Below, piece by piece: positions 40,433 through 48,978 of a stretch of 64,000 nucleotides of DNA. Made by a program: the position numbers and the translations under genes. Below the pieces are notes generated by a model, which saw nothing but the letters and a program-made list of their open reading frames with translations, ran no database searches and was not told where the DNA came from. Positions within the stretch are counted from its first letter, which is position 1, and each line of letters begins with the position of its first letter. The stretch is from Microbacterium sp. TPD7012 (GTDB lineage Bacteria > Actinomycetota > Actinomycetes > Actinomycetales > Microbacteriaceae): contig NZ_QDFV01000001.1 of NCBI RefSeq assembly GCF_003075395.1, positions 717,543-781,542 on the forward strand. The letters are read 5' to 3'.

Positions 40433-41356
40433 CTACTGACCGCCGAAGCCGCTCGTCGCGACTCCCTTGACGATCTGCTTCTGGAAGATGAGGAACACGA
40501 CGATGAGGGGCAGCGCCGCGAGCACGGCCTGCGCCATGACCTGGGCGTACTGCACGCCGTAGGCGCTGATCACCGTCTGGAGACCGACCGGCAGCGTCAT
40601 CAGGGTGGTGTCGTTGATGACGAGGAACGGCCAGAGGAAGTTGTTCCACGCGGCGATGAAGACGAAGATGCCGACGGATGCCATGATCGGCCGCGACAGG
40701 GGCAGCACGATCGACCAGAAGATGCGCAGGCGACCGGCGCCGTCGACGCGGGCGGCGTCTTCGAGCTCGATCGGGATCGCGTCGAAGAACCGCTTCAGGA
40801 TGAACACCATCGCGGGGGCCACGACCTGCGGCAGGATCAGGCCCCAGTACGTGTCGATCAGGTTGAACGCGAGCATCTCGTAGAACAGCGGGATGATCAG
40901 CACCTGCGGCGGCACGACGATCGAGGCGATGATGACGACGAACAGCCACTTGCGTCCGGTGAAGTCCAGCCGTGAGAAGGCGTACGCGGCCAGTGCCGAG
41001 ATCGTCAGCGTGATCAGGGTGATCGCGACCGAGGTCCAGAGGCTGTTGAACGCCCAGGTGTAGACGTTGCCCTGCGACAGGATCGCGGTGAACGCGTCGA
41101 TCGTGGGGCCGGCGGCTCCGATCCAGCCGGGGTCGCCGGATGCGGCATCCGTCTCGGTCTTGAACGCGGTGGCGACGGCCCACAGGAAGGGCAGCAGCCA
41201 GCCGATCGCGAGGAGCAGCAGCACGACGAAGGCGGTGATCCGCAGCGGCCCGAACGGCTTCTGGCCGGGCAGGTGCGCGCGGCGGGGCTTCCGCGTCTCG
41301 GCGGTGGTGATCGCCTCGGTGCGGGTGGCGGTGACGGTGGCGGTGGCGGTGGACAT
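40433..41356 (-). CDS. Carbohydrate ABC transporter permease, MalG type (arabino-oligosaccharide importer)
   Basis: Membrane subunit (307 aa). After a Thr/Ala-rich cytoplasmic head of about 37 residues come six hydrophobic segments, with the EAA loop 'LEDAARVDGAGRLRIFWSIVLP'. Here the loop has D for the second acidic position, as in many CUT1 MalG proteins. The ATG at 41356 shares a base with the stop of the MalF-type gene (TGATG). Confidence 0.92.
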   Translation of the reverse strand: MSTATATVTATRTEAITTAETRKPRRAHLPGQKPFGPLRITAFVVLLLLAIGWLLPFLWAVATAFKTETDAASGDPGWIGAAGPTIDAFTAILSQGNVYTWAFNSLWTSVAITLITLTISALAAYAFSRLDFTGRKWLFVVIIASIVVPPQVLIIPLFYEMLAFNLIDTYWGLILPQVVAPAMVFILKRFFDAIPIELEDAARVDGAGRLRIFWSIVLPLSRPIMASVGIFVFIAAWNNFLWPFLVINDTTLMTLPVGLQTVISAYGVQYAQVMAQAVLAALPLIVVFLIFQKQIVKGVATSGFGGQ

Positions 41357-42303
41357 CAGAACTGCTCCTTCCGGCGGCGCGTGATGAGGGCCTGCACGAC
41401 GCCGAGGATGACGATGAGAGCGAAGAACACGTAGGAGATGGCGGCCGAGTAGCCGAACCGGTAGCTGACGAATCCGGCCTCGTAGATGTACTGCACGATC
41501 GAGCGGGTGGTGTCGCTCGCGACCCCGCCGAGCATCTGGTACGCCTGATCGAACAGCTTGAGCGAGGCCAGGATCTGCAGGATCAGGATCAGCACGGTCG
41601 CCGGTCCCAGCTGGGGGAGCGTGATCGACCAGAACTGCCGCCACGCGCCGGCGCCGTCGAGGGATGCGGCCTCGTACTGCTGCGGCGGGATGTTCTGCAT
41701 CGCCGCCAGGTACAGCAGGAAGTTGAAGCCGACCGTCCACCACACGGTGGCGATCACGATCGACAGCATGTTCGTGTCGGGGTTCTGCAGCCAGGCGAGC
41801 GGCTCGAGTCCGAAGAACTCCAGGATGTTGTTGGCCGCGCCGACCTGCGGGTTGAAGATCCAGACCCAGATCTGCGAGATCACGGTCGAGGCCAGCAGGA
41901 ACGGCATGAAGAACGACAGCCGCCAGAGCCACTGACCCGGGATGCCGCGGTCGACGAGTGCCGCCATGACCAGGGCGATCACGACGAGCGGCACGGTGGA
42001 GAGCAGCGTGAACCACACCGTGTTCCCCATCGACTGCCACATCTTCGGGTCGCCGAGCGCCTCGACGTAGTTGGCGAAGCCGACGAACGCGCCGCCGGCC
42101 CCGGTGAGGGACTGGTCGGTGAAGCTGAGGATGATGCCGTGCACGATGGGCCAGGCGAGGAACAGGACGAACGCGACCAGGAACGGGGCGAGGAACGCCC
42201 AGCTGATGAGCTGCTCGCGGTTGCGGGCTCCGGCGCGACGCGGCGGGGTTCCGGTCTTCGATCCGGTGACGATGGTGCGGGTGGAATCGGTTGCGGTCGT
42301 CAT
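41356..42303 (-). CDS. Carbohydrate ABC transporter permease, MalF type (arabino-oligosaccharide importer)
   Basis: Membrane subunit (315 aa) with six hydrophobic segments from residue 30 and the docking loop 'YEAASLDGAGAWRQFWSITLP'. It starts with a 4-base overlap with the binding-protein gene and ends one base into the MalG-type gene, so all three transporter genes are coupled. Confidence 0.92.
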   Translation of the reverse strand: MTTATDSTRTIVTGSKTGTPPRRAGARNREQLISWAFLAPFLVAFVLFLAWPIVHGIILSFTDQSLTGAGGAFVGFANYVEALGDPKMWQSMGNTVWFTLLSTVPLVVIALVMAALVDRGIPGQWLWRLSFFMPFLLASTVISQIWVWIFNPQVGAANNILEFFGLEPLAWLQNPDTNMLSIVIATVWWTVGFNFLLYLAAMQNIPPQQYEAASLDGAGAWRQFWSITLPQLGPATVLILILQILASLKLFDQAYQMLGGVASDTTRSIVQYIYEAGFVSYRFGYSAAISYVFFALIVILGVVQALITRRRKEQF

Positions 42304-43637
42304 GATCCGAACGTCCCTTCGGGGTCAGCCGGGTTGGGCTGTCGGAGCAGGGTGTTCACCCGTGCCTCGAAGCGGTCGATCGCGGCAGCGGGGTCGTCGC
42401 CCGAGAGGAGCACACCCTGCACGGCGGCGCCGAACTCGGACTGGAAGTTCGATCCGGATCCGGTGAACCACGCGGTCGGGTCGTAGACGACGTGCTGCGC
42501 GGCCTCGGCGTAGTGCGCCTGCGGGATGAGGTCGTCGTAGTCGGGGGACTCCGTGACCGGCAGGAAGGCCGGGATGTGCCCGGCCTCGGCCCACCCGAAT
42601 GATCCCTTCAGCATGTCGGCGACGAACTGATAGGTCAGGTCGCGGCGGACGGGGTCGGCGTTCGTCTGATGCGGGAGCACGAAGGAGTGCGAGTCGGCGT
42701 AGACGGCCGGAGTGCCGAACAGGGTGGGGATCATGGTCGCGTCGAAGGGCAGCGACGCCGCCTGCATGGTGCGCAGCTCCCAGACGCCGGTGAAGAGCAT
42801 GCCGCTCTTGCCGGTCGCGAACTCGGCGACCGCGCTGCCGTAGTCGGCCTGCGCGAGGGCGATCTCGCCGTCGAGGAGGGTGCGCATCAGCGACAGCGAC
42901 TCGACGGCGACGTCTTTGTCGATCACGGCAGGGCCGCCGGGCGGGAGCTCGATGGCGCCGCCGTGCTGCGAGTAGAACGTGTAGAACAGGCGCCACATCT
43001 GCGCGCCGTCGCCGAGGTAGCCGTAGGACAGCGCGTGGCCCTCGGCCTGGCCGCCCACTTCGCGCAGCTGGTCGAGGAACTCCTCGGGCGAGGAGGTCTC
43101 CTGGAGCTTCCCGTCGCTGTCGAGCACTCCGGCCGCATCGCAGATGTCGGTGTTGAACATCATCACGAACGGGTGGGCGTCGAGCGCGATGCTGTACATG
43201 CCCTCGCCGACGAAGCCCTTCTCCCAGATCGGCTTCGGGAAGGTCGAACTGTCGATGCCGAGAGAGGCGAGCTTGTCGACATCCCAGCGGTCGAGCAGCC
43301 CGCCCGGCGCCCAGCCGACGGTGCGGGTGGCGTGCATGATCGCGACGTCGGGTGCGCGACCGCCGGCTCCCGCCATCGCGAGCTTCGTGTAGTACGGCGT
43401 GCCCCAGGCGAGCACGGTGGGGCGGATGCGGAACGCGCTCTGCGCGCCGTTCACGTCATCGAGCAGCTGCGACATGGTGACACCGTCGCCTCCGGAGAGC
43501 AGGTGCCAGAACTGCAGGGTCTGGGTTCCCGAGCCGGGGACCGCGCCGGGTGCGCAGCCGGCGAGCAGAGCCGTGCCGGCGGCCACCGAGGCGGCGGTCA
43601 GGAACTGCCTGCGGGACAGATCGAGTGGGGGCGTCAT
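42300..43637 (-). CDS. Extracellular sugar-binding lipoprotein with Tat-type signal
   Basis: Family 1 binding protein (445 aa). The N-terminus 'LSRRQFLTAASVAAGTALLAG' has a twin-Arg motif (R9, R10) and ends at the lipobox Cys28, so it is probably exported folded through Tat and then lipidated. The body has 'TLQFWHLLSGGDGVTMSQLL' early and the ligand-cleft Trp/Tyr residues 'AEAAQHVVYDPTAWFTGSG' late. The start ATG 43637 has GAAGGAG in front. With GH51 at the end of the same operon the ligand is likely an arabinose-containing oligosaccharide. Confidence 0.9.
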   Translation of the reverse strand: MTPPLDLSRRQFLTAASVAAGTALLAGCAPGAVPGSGTQTLQFWHLLSGGDGVTMSQLLDDVNGAQSAFRIRPTVLAWGTPYYTKLAMAGAGGRAPDVAIMHATRTVGWAPGGLLDRWDVDKLASLGIDSSTFPKPIWEKGFVGEGMYSIALDAHPFVMMFNTDICDAAGVLDSDGKLQETSSPEEFLDQLREVGGQAEGHALSYGYLGDGAQMWRLFYTFYSQHGGAIELPPGGPAVIDKDVAVESLSLMRTLLDGEIALAQADYGSAVAEFATGKSGMLFTGVWELRTMQAASLPFDATMIPTLFGTPAVYADSHSFVLPHQTNADPVRRDLTYQFVADMLKGSFGWAEAGHIPAFLPVTESPDYDDLIPQAHYAEAAQHVVYDPTAWFTGSGSNFQSEFGAAVQGVLLSGDDPAAAIDRFEARVNTLLRQPNPADPEGTFGS

Positions 43638-43674
43638 CGTCACTCCTTCGTGACCGGTGGGTGGACGACTCATC

Positions 43675-43690
43675 ATTACATCGATGTAAT
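43675..43690. promoter_or_regulatory. LacI operator ATTACATCGATGTAAT
   Basis: Perfect 16-base palindrome with central CG, 38 bases before the binding-protein start. On the minus strand it overlaps the spacer and -10 region of a plausible promoter (TTGCGC, then TAATGA). A looser copy (TACAACGATGTA, 44815-44826) lies before the LacI gene. Confidence 0.85.
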
Positions 43691-43730
43691 CGACGCGCAA
43701 GAAGCAGTTCGGACGATTCGCACGAGGGAG

Positions 43731-44777
43731 TCAGGGGCGGTAGCCCGCGGGGCGTCCGGCGGTGCTCGCGCGCTCGAGCAGATGGTGCGACAGCGTCAGG
43801 GATCGCGGCGGCGTGCTGCGGTCGTCCATGCGCGACTCGAGCAGACCGAGCGCTGCCTCGGCGAACGCGCGACGGTCGAAGGCCACCGAGGTGAGCGCCG
43901 GCGACGTGTACTTCGAGAACTCGACGTCGTCGAAGCCCGTGACGATCACGTCGTCGGGAACGCGGATGCCGTGATCGTGCAGGGTGTGCAGCGCCCCGAG
44001 GGCGAGGGAGTCGGTGAAGGCCACGATCGCGTCGAACGCGACTCCGCGGGCGAGCAGCGTGCGCGCGGCATCCGCTCCACCCGACATCGACCAGGGCAGC
44101 CGGTTGACCTCGAGCGCCGGGTCCCGCGGGATGCCGGCTTCGCGCAGCGCGTCGTGCACGCCCTCGAGACGCAGTCGACTCGTCGCCGTCGCGACGGACG
44201 GGTCGTCGTCGGCGCCGACCACCGCGATCCGCCTGGCGCCGCGCGAGAGCACGTGCCGCGTCGCATCCGCGGCCGCCATCCGGCTGTCGATGCGCACGTG
44301 GTCGGCCCTGTTCTGCTCGACCTCGCCGATCACGACGAGGGGCGGCAGACGATCGGAGTACTTGATGACGCTGTCCTCGAGGCGGATGGGGTTGAGGATC
44401 AGCCCGTCGACGAGGTGCGCCCTGGCGCGCGAGACGAGCTCCTTCTCGCGCTCGGGCACCGACGCGGTCTCCTCGATCTGCACGGCCAGGCCGCGATCGT
44501 GTGCGGCCTCGACGATGCGGTGCAGCAGTTCGGCCGAGAACGCGGTCGCGAGATCGGGGAGGGCGACGGCGATGATGCCGGACCGCCCCTTGCGGAGCCC
44601 GCGTGCGCTGAGGTTCGGGACGAAGTCGAGCTGCGTCATCGCGGATTCGACCTTGGCGCGCGTCTCCTCGCGCACGGCCACGGTGCCGGTGACGACGTTG
44701 GAGACGGTCTTGATCGACACCCCGGCGAGGGCGGCGACGTCTCTCATCGTCGCGCGTGGCGGTGGCGTCGCTGTCAT
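43731..44777 (-). CDS. LacI-family repressor of the GH51 operon
   Basis: Repressor of 348 aa: helix-turn-helix 'MRDVAALAGVSIKTVSNVVT' at residues 11-30, hinge 'SARGLRKGRSGIIAVAL', sugar-binding domain with 'DAIVAFTDSLALGALHTL' and 'VIVTGFDDVEFSKY'. It lies directly upstream of the transporter-GH51 operon in the same direction (93-base gap with the palindrome), so it probably controls that operon and itself. ATG 44747 (residue 11) is an alternative start. Confidence 0.92.
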   Translation of the reverse strand: MTATPPPRATMRDVAALAGVSIKTVSNVVTGTVAVREETRAKVESAMTQLDFVPNLSARGLRKGRSGIIAVALPDLATAFSAELLHRIVEAAHDRGLAVQIEETASVPEREKELVSRARAHLVDGLILNPIRLEDSVIKYSDRLPPLVVIGEVEQNRADHVRIDSRMAAADATRHVLSRGARRIAVVGADDDPSVATATSRLRLEGVHDALREAGIPRDPALEVNRLPWSMSGGADAARTLLARGVAFDAIVAFTDSLALGALHTLHDHGIRVPDDVIVTGFDDVEFSKYTSPALTSVAFDRRAFAEAALGLLESRMDDRSTPPRSLTLSHHLLERASTAGRPAGYRP

Positions 44778-44855
44778 CCGGTCAGCCTAGTGGGGACCGC
44801 CTCCGGCGGGGGAGTACAACGATGTAGCCGAGCCGTTCGTGGCTATCATGGCGCC

Positions 44856-46115
44856 ATGGGCATCGAACGCAACTGGGCGGGCAACCTCACGTATCGCGCA
44901 TCACGCGTGGAGCACCCGTCGTCGACCGACGAGCTGGCCGCGCTTCTCGCGCAGGGCGTCCCGGTGCGGATGCTGGGATCACGCCACAGCTTCAACGACC
45001 TCGCCGACACCGACGGCCTGCTCGTGGCCCTCGACGCGCTGCCCGCGGTGTTCGAGGTGAACCAGGCGCGCGACGCCGTCCGCGTCTCGGGTGGGCTGCG
45101 CTACGGCGACATCGCCCCGCGTCTGCTGGCGGAGGGGCTCGCGCTCGCGAACCTCGCCTCGCTCCCGCACATCTCGGTGGCGGGCGCGGTCATCACCGGC
45201 ACGCACGGCTCGGGCGACGCGATCGGCTCGCTCGCGAGCGCGGTGCGTGCGCTCACGATCATCACGCCGACGGGGGAGATCCGCACACTCCGCCGCGGCG
45301 ACGACGACTTCGACGGCGCGGTGGTGAATCTCGGCGCGCTCGGAGCGGTCGTCGACCTGACCCTCGACGTCGAGCCGACCTACGAGGTCGCTCAGCACGT
45401 GTTCGAGCATCCGGACTGGGACGCGATCCTCGCCGACCTCGACGACGTGACCGGCGCCGGCACCAGCGTGAGCATCTTCTCGACCTGGCAGCGGACCGAC
45501 ATCGCCGACCAGATCTGGGTGAAGCAGCGGCTGCCCGAGGCGCACGAGGCCGCGCGGGAGTCGCTGTTCGAGCGTCTCGGCGCCGCGGCCGCCGTGAGCA
45601 AGCGGCATCCCATCCTCGGTGTGGACCCGGTCGCCTGCACGGACCAGCTGGGCGTTCCCGGGCCCTGGTCCGAACGGCTGGCCCACTTCAAGCTCGAGTT
45701 CACGCCCTCGGCCGGGGCCGAGATCCAGAGCGAGTACCTCGTGCCGCGCGCCGACGCCGTCGCCGCGATCCAGGCCGTGCGCACGCTCGCCGGCCAGATC
45801 GCCCCGCTGCTGCTGGTCAACGAGATCCGCACGGTGCGGGCCGACAGCCTCTGGCTGAGCTCGTCGTACGAGACGGATGCCGTGGGCATCCACTTCACGT
45901 GGAAGCCCGAGGAGGCCGCGGTTCGGGCGCTCCTCCCGACGATCGAGGCGGCGCTGCCGCCGACGGCCCGTCCGCACTGGGGCAAGGTGTTCGAGCTCGA
46001 CGGCGCCGAGGTGCGCTCGCGGTACCCGCGCTTCGACGACTTCGCGGCGCTCGCCGCGCGCTTCGACCCCGATCGTCGGCTGGTGAACCCGTACCTGGAG
46101 CGCCTGGGACTGTAG
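44856..46115 (+). CDS. Alditol oxidase (FAD-linked, VAO family)
   Basis: Flavoenzyme of 419 aa that oxidises the C1 hydroxyl of alditols such as xylitol or sorbitol with O2, forming H2O2 and the aldose. 'NWAGNLTYRASRV' and 'VRMLGSRHSFNDLADT' (H44, the likely covalent FAD site), 'NLASLPHISVAGAVITGTHGSG', and 'LLLVNEIRTVRADSLWLS' and 'RPHWGKVFEL' (catalytic Glu/Arg and Lys) match the Streptomyces AldO pattern, as does the length. The start codon is about 7 bases after TATCAT (44844-44849), which points to a leaderless transcript. D-arabinono-lactone oxidase is the other family reading. Confidence 0.87.
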   Translation: MGIERNWAGNLTYRASRVEHPSSTDELAALLAQGVPVRMLGSRHSFNDLADTDGLLVALDALPAVFEVNQARDAVRVSGGLRYGDIAPRLLAEGLALANLASLPHISVAGAVITGTHGSGDAIGSLASAVRALTIITPTGEIRTLRRGDDDFDGAVVNLGALGAVVDLTLDVEPTYEVAQHVFEHPDWDAILADLDDVTGAGTSVSIFSTWQRTDIADQIWVKQRLPEAHEAARESLFERLGAAAAVSKRHPILGVDPVACTDQLGVPGPWSERLAHFKLEFTPSAGAEIQSEYLVPRADAVAAIQAVRTLAGQIAPLLLVNEIRTVRADSLWLSSSYETDAVGIHFTWKPEEAAVRALLPTIEAALPPTARPHWGKVFELDGAEVRSRYPRFDDFAALAARFDPDRRLVNPYLERLGL

Positions 46116-46122
46116 ATCGGCC

Positions 46123-46170
46123 CTTCGACAGGCTCAGGGACCCAGAGGTGGGTTGCTGAGCCTGTCGAAG
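46123..46170. repeat. Interspersed inverted-repeat element (copy 3)
   Basis: CTTCGACAGGCTCAG (46123-46137) and CTGAGCCTGTCGAAG (46156-46170) are a perfect inverted pair around GGGACCC...GGGTTG. It lies just after the alditol oxidase stop and may double as its terminator. Confidence 0.85.
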
Positions 46171-46196
46171 CACCTCTCCCGTTGCACCCGTTGGGT

Positions 46197-46210
46197 TGTT
46201 CTCGGTAACA
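46197..46210. promoter_or_regulatory. LacI operator TGTTCTCGGTAACA
   Basis: Near-palindrome in front of the LacI gene; related to TGTTCCCGGTAACA at 48867 (the flanks TTG and TCRCCG also match, 19 of 21 bases) and TGTGATCGGTAACA at 48797. Confidence 0.8.
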
Positions 46211-46237
46211 TCACCGGAGCAGCCGACGGAGGTGCGC

Positions 46238-47257
46238 ATGGTGAACGTCGGCTCGGACAAGCCCAACATCCGGCAGGTGGCGACGATCGCCGGGGTCTCG
46301 CACATGACCGTCTCCCGGGTGCTCAACGATCATCCGAACATCAAGCCCGACACCCGGCGGCGCGTGCTCGAGGCGATCGAGGAGCTCGACTACCGCCCGA
46401 ATCTCGTCGCGCGCGCGCTCGCGACTCAACGCACACGGCGGATCGGAGTGATCGTCGAGAGTGCCGTCGCGCACGGCCCGACCAGCATCCTGCGGGCGAT
46501 CGAGCTCTCGGCGCGCGCGGCCGGCTATTCCGTCACACCCATCGCACTGCACGAGGGCGATGCCCTCTCGCCCCAGGAGGCCGTCGACAACCTGGTCACG
46601 CAGGGCGTCGACGCGCTCTGCGTGATCGCCCCGCGGTCGTCGTCGGTGGCCGCGCTGCGCCGTATCGCGATCACCGTCCCCATGCTCGTCGTCAAGGCGG
46701 ATGCCGATCCGACGTTCCTGACGGTGTCGATCGACCAGCACGCCGGGACGACCCTCGTGGTCGATCACCTCGTCGCCCTCGGGCACCGCGACATCCTGCA
46801 CATGTCCGGCCCTCTGGACTGGCTCGACGCGCGCGCCAGGGAGCGGGCCTTCCACTCGCGGGCGAAATCATGGGGCATCCGCGAACGGCCGATCGTCGTC
46901 GGGGACTGGACGGCCGACTTCGCGTACGACTTCGCCATGGGCCTCCAGCGGCTTCCCGACTACACGGCCATCTTCGCGGCCAACGACGACATGGCGATCG
47001 GTCTCATCCACGGTCTGCACGACAAGGGTTTCGATGTGCCCCACGACCTCAGCGTCGTCGGCTTCGACGACGTGCCGCTGGCCAAGCACTTCCTGCCGCC
47101 TCTGACCACGGTGCGCCAGGACTTCGGGGCACTGGGAATCGCCGTGGTCGAGATGCTCCGCGCCGCGATCGAAGGCAGAGAGATCCCGCCGCTCACCCGC
47201 ATCCCGACCGAGCTGGTCGCCCGCGCGTCATCCGCCGCGCCCCGGGAGATGCGGTGA
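46238..47257 (+). CDS. LacI-family repressor of the furanose importer
   Basis: Repressor of 339 aa: 'IRQVATIAGVSHMTVSRVLN' helix-turn-helix at residues 10-29, 'VARALATQRTRRIGVIVES' hinge and a sugar domain with 'AIFAANDDMAIGLIHGL' and 'SVVGFDDVPLAKHFLPPLTTV'. ATG 46238 has GGAGG in front. Its stop overlaps the GTG of the ATPase gene by GTGA. Three copies of a TGTTnnCGGTAACA palindrome (its own promoter, and two before the binding-protein gene) are its likely operators. Confidence 0.92.
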   Translation: MVNVGSDKPNIRQVATIAGVSHMTVSRVLNDHPNIKPDTRRRVLEAIEELDYRPNLVARALATQRTRRIGVIVESAVAHGPTSILRAIELSARAAGYSVTPIALHEGDALSPQEAVDNLVTQGVDALCVIAPRSSSVAALRRIAITVPMLVVKADADPTFLTVSIDQHAGTTLVVDHLVALGHRDILHMSGPLDWLDARARERAFHSRAKSWGIRERPIVVGDWTADFAYDFAMGLQRLPDYTAIFAANDDMAIGLIHGLHDKGFDVPHDLSVVGFDDVPLAKHFLPPLTTVRQDFGALGIAVVEMLRAAIEGREIPPLTRIPTELVARASSAAPREMR

Positions 47258-48801
47258 CCGTCCCACCCGCACGCGAGCCGCTCATCCGGCTGGAGGGGAT
47301 CACGGTCGACTACCCCGGTGCGCGGGCCCTCGACGGGGTCGACTTCCGGATGTTCCCGGGTGAGGTGCACGCCGTGATGGGGGAGAATGCCGCGGGCAAG
47401 TCGACGCTGGTGGCCGTGCTCACCGGCACGCGAGCGCCCGATGCCGGGACCGTCGTGGTCGACGGAGAGCCGCGCCGGTTCGGCGGTGTCGCGGACAGCC
47501 GTGCCGCGGGAATCGCCACGGTGTTCCAGGAGACGCAGCTGAGTCCGAACCTCAGTGTCGCCGAGAACGTCATGCTGGGGCGCGAGCGTCGTGGGCGCCT
47601 CGGCATCGACTGGAAGCGGACGCGAGCGGCCGCCGCCGAGGCGCTCGGCAGACTCGGTCTCGACGATCTCGATCCGAAGACCCCGTTGTCGATGCTGACG
47701 CCCGCGCAGAAGCAGCTCGTCGCCCTGGCGCGGGCCGTCGTCGACGATCCGCGGGTCCTGGTGCTCGACGAGCCGACCTCGAGTCTCGACCAGGCCGAGG
47801 TCGCGACGCTCATGCGCGTGATCCGCGGTCTTCGCCAGCGCGGAGTCGCGATCCTCTTCGTCTCCCACTTCCTCGAGCAGGCGTTCGCGATCAGCGACCG
47901 CATGACGGTGCTGCGCGGCGGAAGGCGCATCGGCGAGTACGCGACACGTGATCTGGAACGAGCGGACCTCATCTCCAAGATGCTCGGCAAGGACATCGAC
48001 GGGCTGAGGGCGCTGGGCTCCGAGCGGAAGGCCCACCACTATGTGTCGGACGGCGAGCCGGCGATGCGCGCGACGGACTTCGGCCGCCGCGGGGCGCTCG
48101 AGCGGACGGATCTCGACGTGCAGCGCGGGGAGATCGTCGGGCTCGCGGGTCTCCGTGGATCCGGGCGCTCCGAGCTCGCCTCGCTGCTGAGCGGATCGGT
48201 GCGCGCCGACAGCGGCGAGCTGTGGGTCGACGGCGAGCGCGTGGAGCTGCGGAGCCCGTCGGCCGCTCTCCGTCATCGCATCGCCCTGTCGGCGGAGAGT
48301 CGGCGCACGCAGGGGATCATCGGCGACCTGACCGCCCGGGAGAACATGATCCTCTCCCTCCAGGCGCTGCGCGGCTGGACGCGTCCGCTCTCGGCGGCGG
48401 AGGAGGCGGCGCTCGTCGACACCTATGTCGAGGCCCTGCATCTCGCGCCGTCCGATCTCGACCGCCCCGTCCGGATGCTGTCCGGCGGAACGCAGCAGAA
48501 GGTGCTGCTGGCCCGTGCGCTCGCCGTCCGTCCGCACGTGCTCATCCTCGATGAGCCGACGCGGGGGATCGACATCGCGGCGAAGCTGGAGGTGCAGCGC
48601 CGCATCAGCCAGCTCGCGGGCGACGGGGTGGCCGTCGTGTTCATCTCCTCCGAGCTGGAGGAGGTCGTGCGCCTGAGCGACCGCATCATCGTGCTCAAGG
48701 ACCGCGAGAAGATCGGCGAACTCAGCAACGGCCCCGGTGTGACGGTCGACACGGTCGTGGAGATGATCGCCGCGGATCCCGGTCCTGATGCCGATATGTG
48801 A
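47254..48801 (+). CDS. Second RbsA/YtfR-type sugar ABC ATPase (paralogue)
   Basis: Tandem-domain ATPase of 515 aa. Domain 1 has 'GENAAGKST' (Ala where the family has Gly), a weak signature 'LTPAQKQLVALARAV' and 'VLVLDEPTSSLD'; domain 2 has 'MLSGGTQQKVLLARAL' and 'VLILDEPTRGIDIAAKLEV'. It is plainly a paralogue of the ATPase at 50066: both share 'IGDLT.REN.IL..QA.RGW.RP' in domain 2. It is coupled to the LacI gene by overlap, but no permease follows it directly; the ytfQ-type gene comes after 177 bases with operators. It may be an alternative ATPase for the same or another importer. Confidence 0.9.
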   Translation: MTVPPAREPLIRLEGITVDYPGARALDGVDFRMFPGEVHAVMGENAAGKSTLVAVLTGTRAPDAGTVVVDGEPRRFGGVADSRAAGIATVFQETQLSPNLSVAENVMLGRERRGRLGIDWKRTRAAAAEALGRLGLDDLDPKTPLSMLTPAQKQLVALARAVVDDPRVLVLDEPTSSLDQAEVATLMRVIRGLRQRGVAILFVSHFLEQAFAISDRMTVLRGGRRIGEYATRDLERADLISKMLGKDIDGLRALGSERKAHHYVSDGEPAMRATDFGRRGALERTDLDVQRGEIVGLAGLRGSGRSELASLLSGSVRADSGELWVDGERVELRSPSAALRHRIALSAESRRTQGIIGDLTARENMILSLQALRGWTRPLSAAEEAALVDTYVEALHLAPSDLDRPVRMLSGGTQQKVLLARALAVRPHVLILDEPTRGIDIAAKLEVQRRISQLAGDGVAVVFISSELEEVVRLSDRIIVLKDREKIGELSNGPGVTVDTVVEMIAADPGPDADM

Positions 48802-48810
48802 TCGGTAACA
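48797..48810. promoter_or_regulatory. LacI operator TGTGATCGGTAACA
   Basis: Lies across the stop codon of the preceding ATPase gene. Right half is identical to the other two copies; the left half is degenerate. Confidence 0.6.
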
Positions 48811-48866
48811 AGAAATCCGCTCTGGAACATTCTTGATTTTTGGAACATTGCTTGTGTTCCAGAAAT

Positions 48867-48880
48867 TGTTCCCGGTAACA
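48867..48880. promoter_or_regulatory. LacI operator TGTTCCCGGTAACA
   Basis: Best palindrome of the three copies. It is preceded by direct repeats TGGAACATT (48823-48831, 48841-48849) and an inverse TGTTCCA (48855-48861) in an AT-rich promoter region before the binding-protein gene. Confidence 0.85.
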
Positions 48881-48978
48881 TCGCCGCAGGTCACGAGGAC
48901 AGTGACCTGCAATCACGCAAGGGACCACGTCAGGTCCACCGTTGCCGGGCTGACTTCCGGCGTCTCAAGGAGGAGAAC

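Noticed and set aside
44848-44850. ATG at 44848 as start of the alditol oxidase
   Set aside because: It is out of frame; ATG 44856 gives the conserved N-terminus NWAGNLTY.
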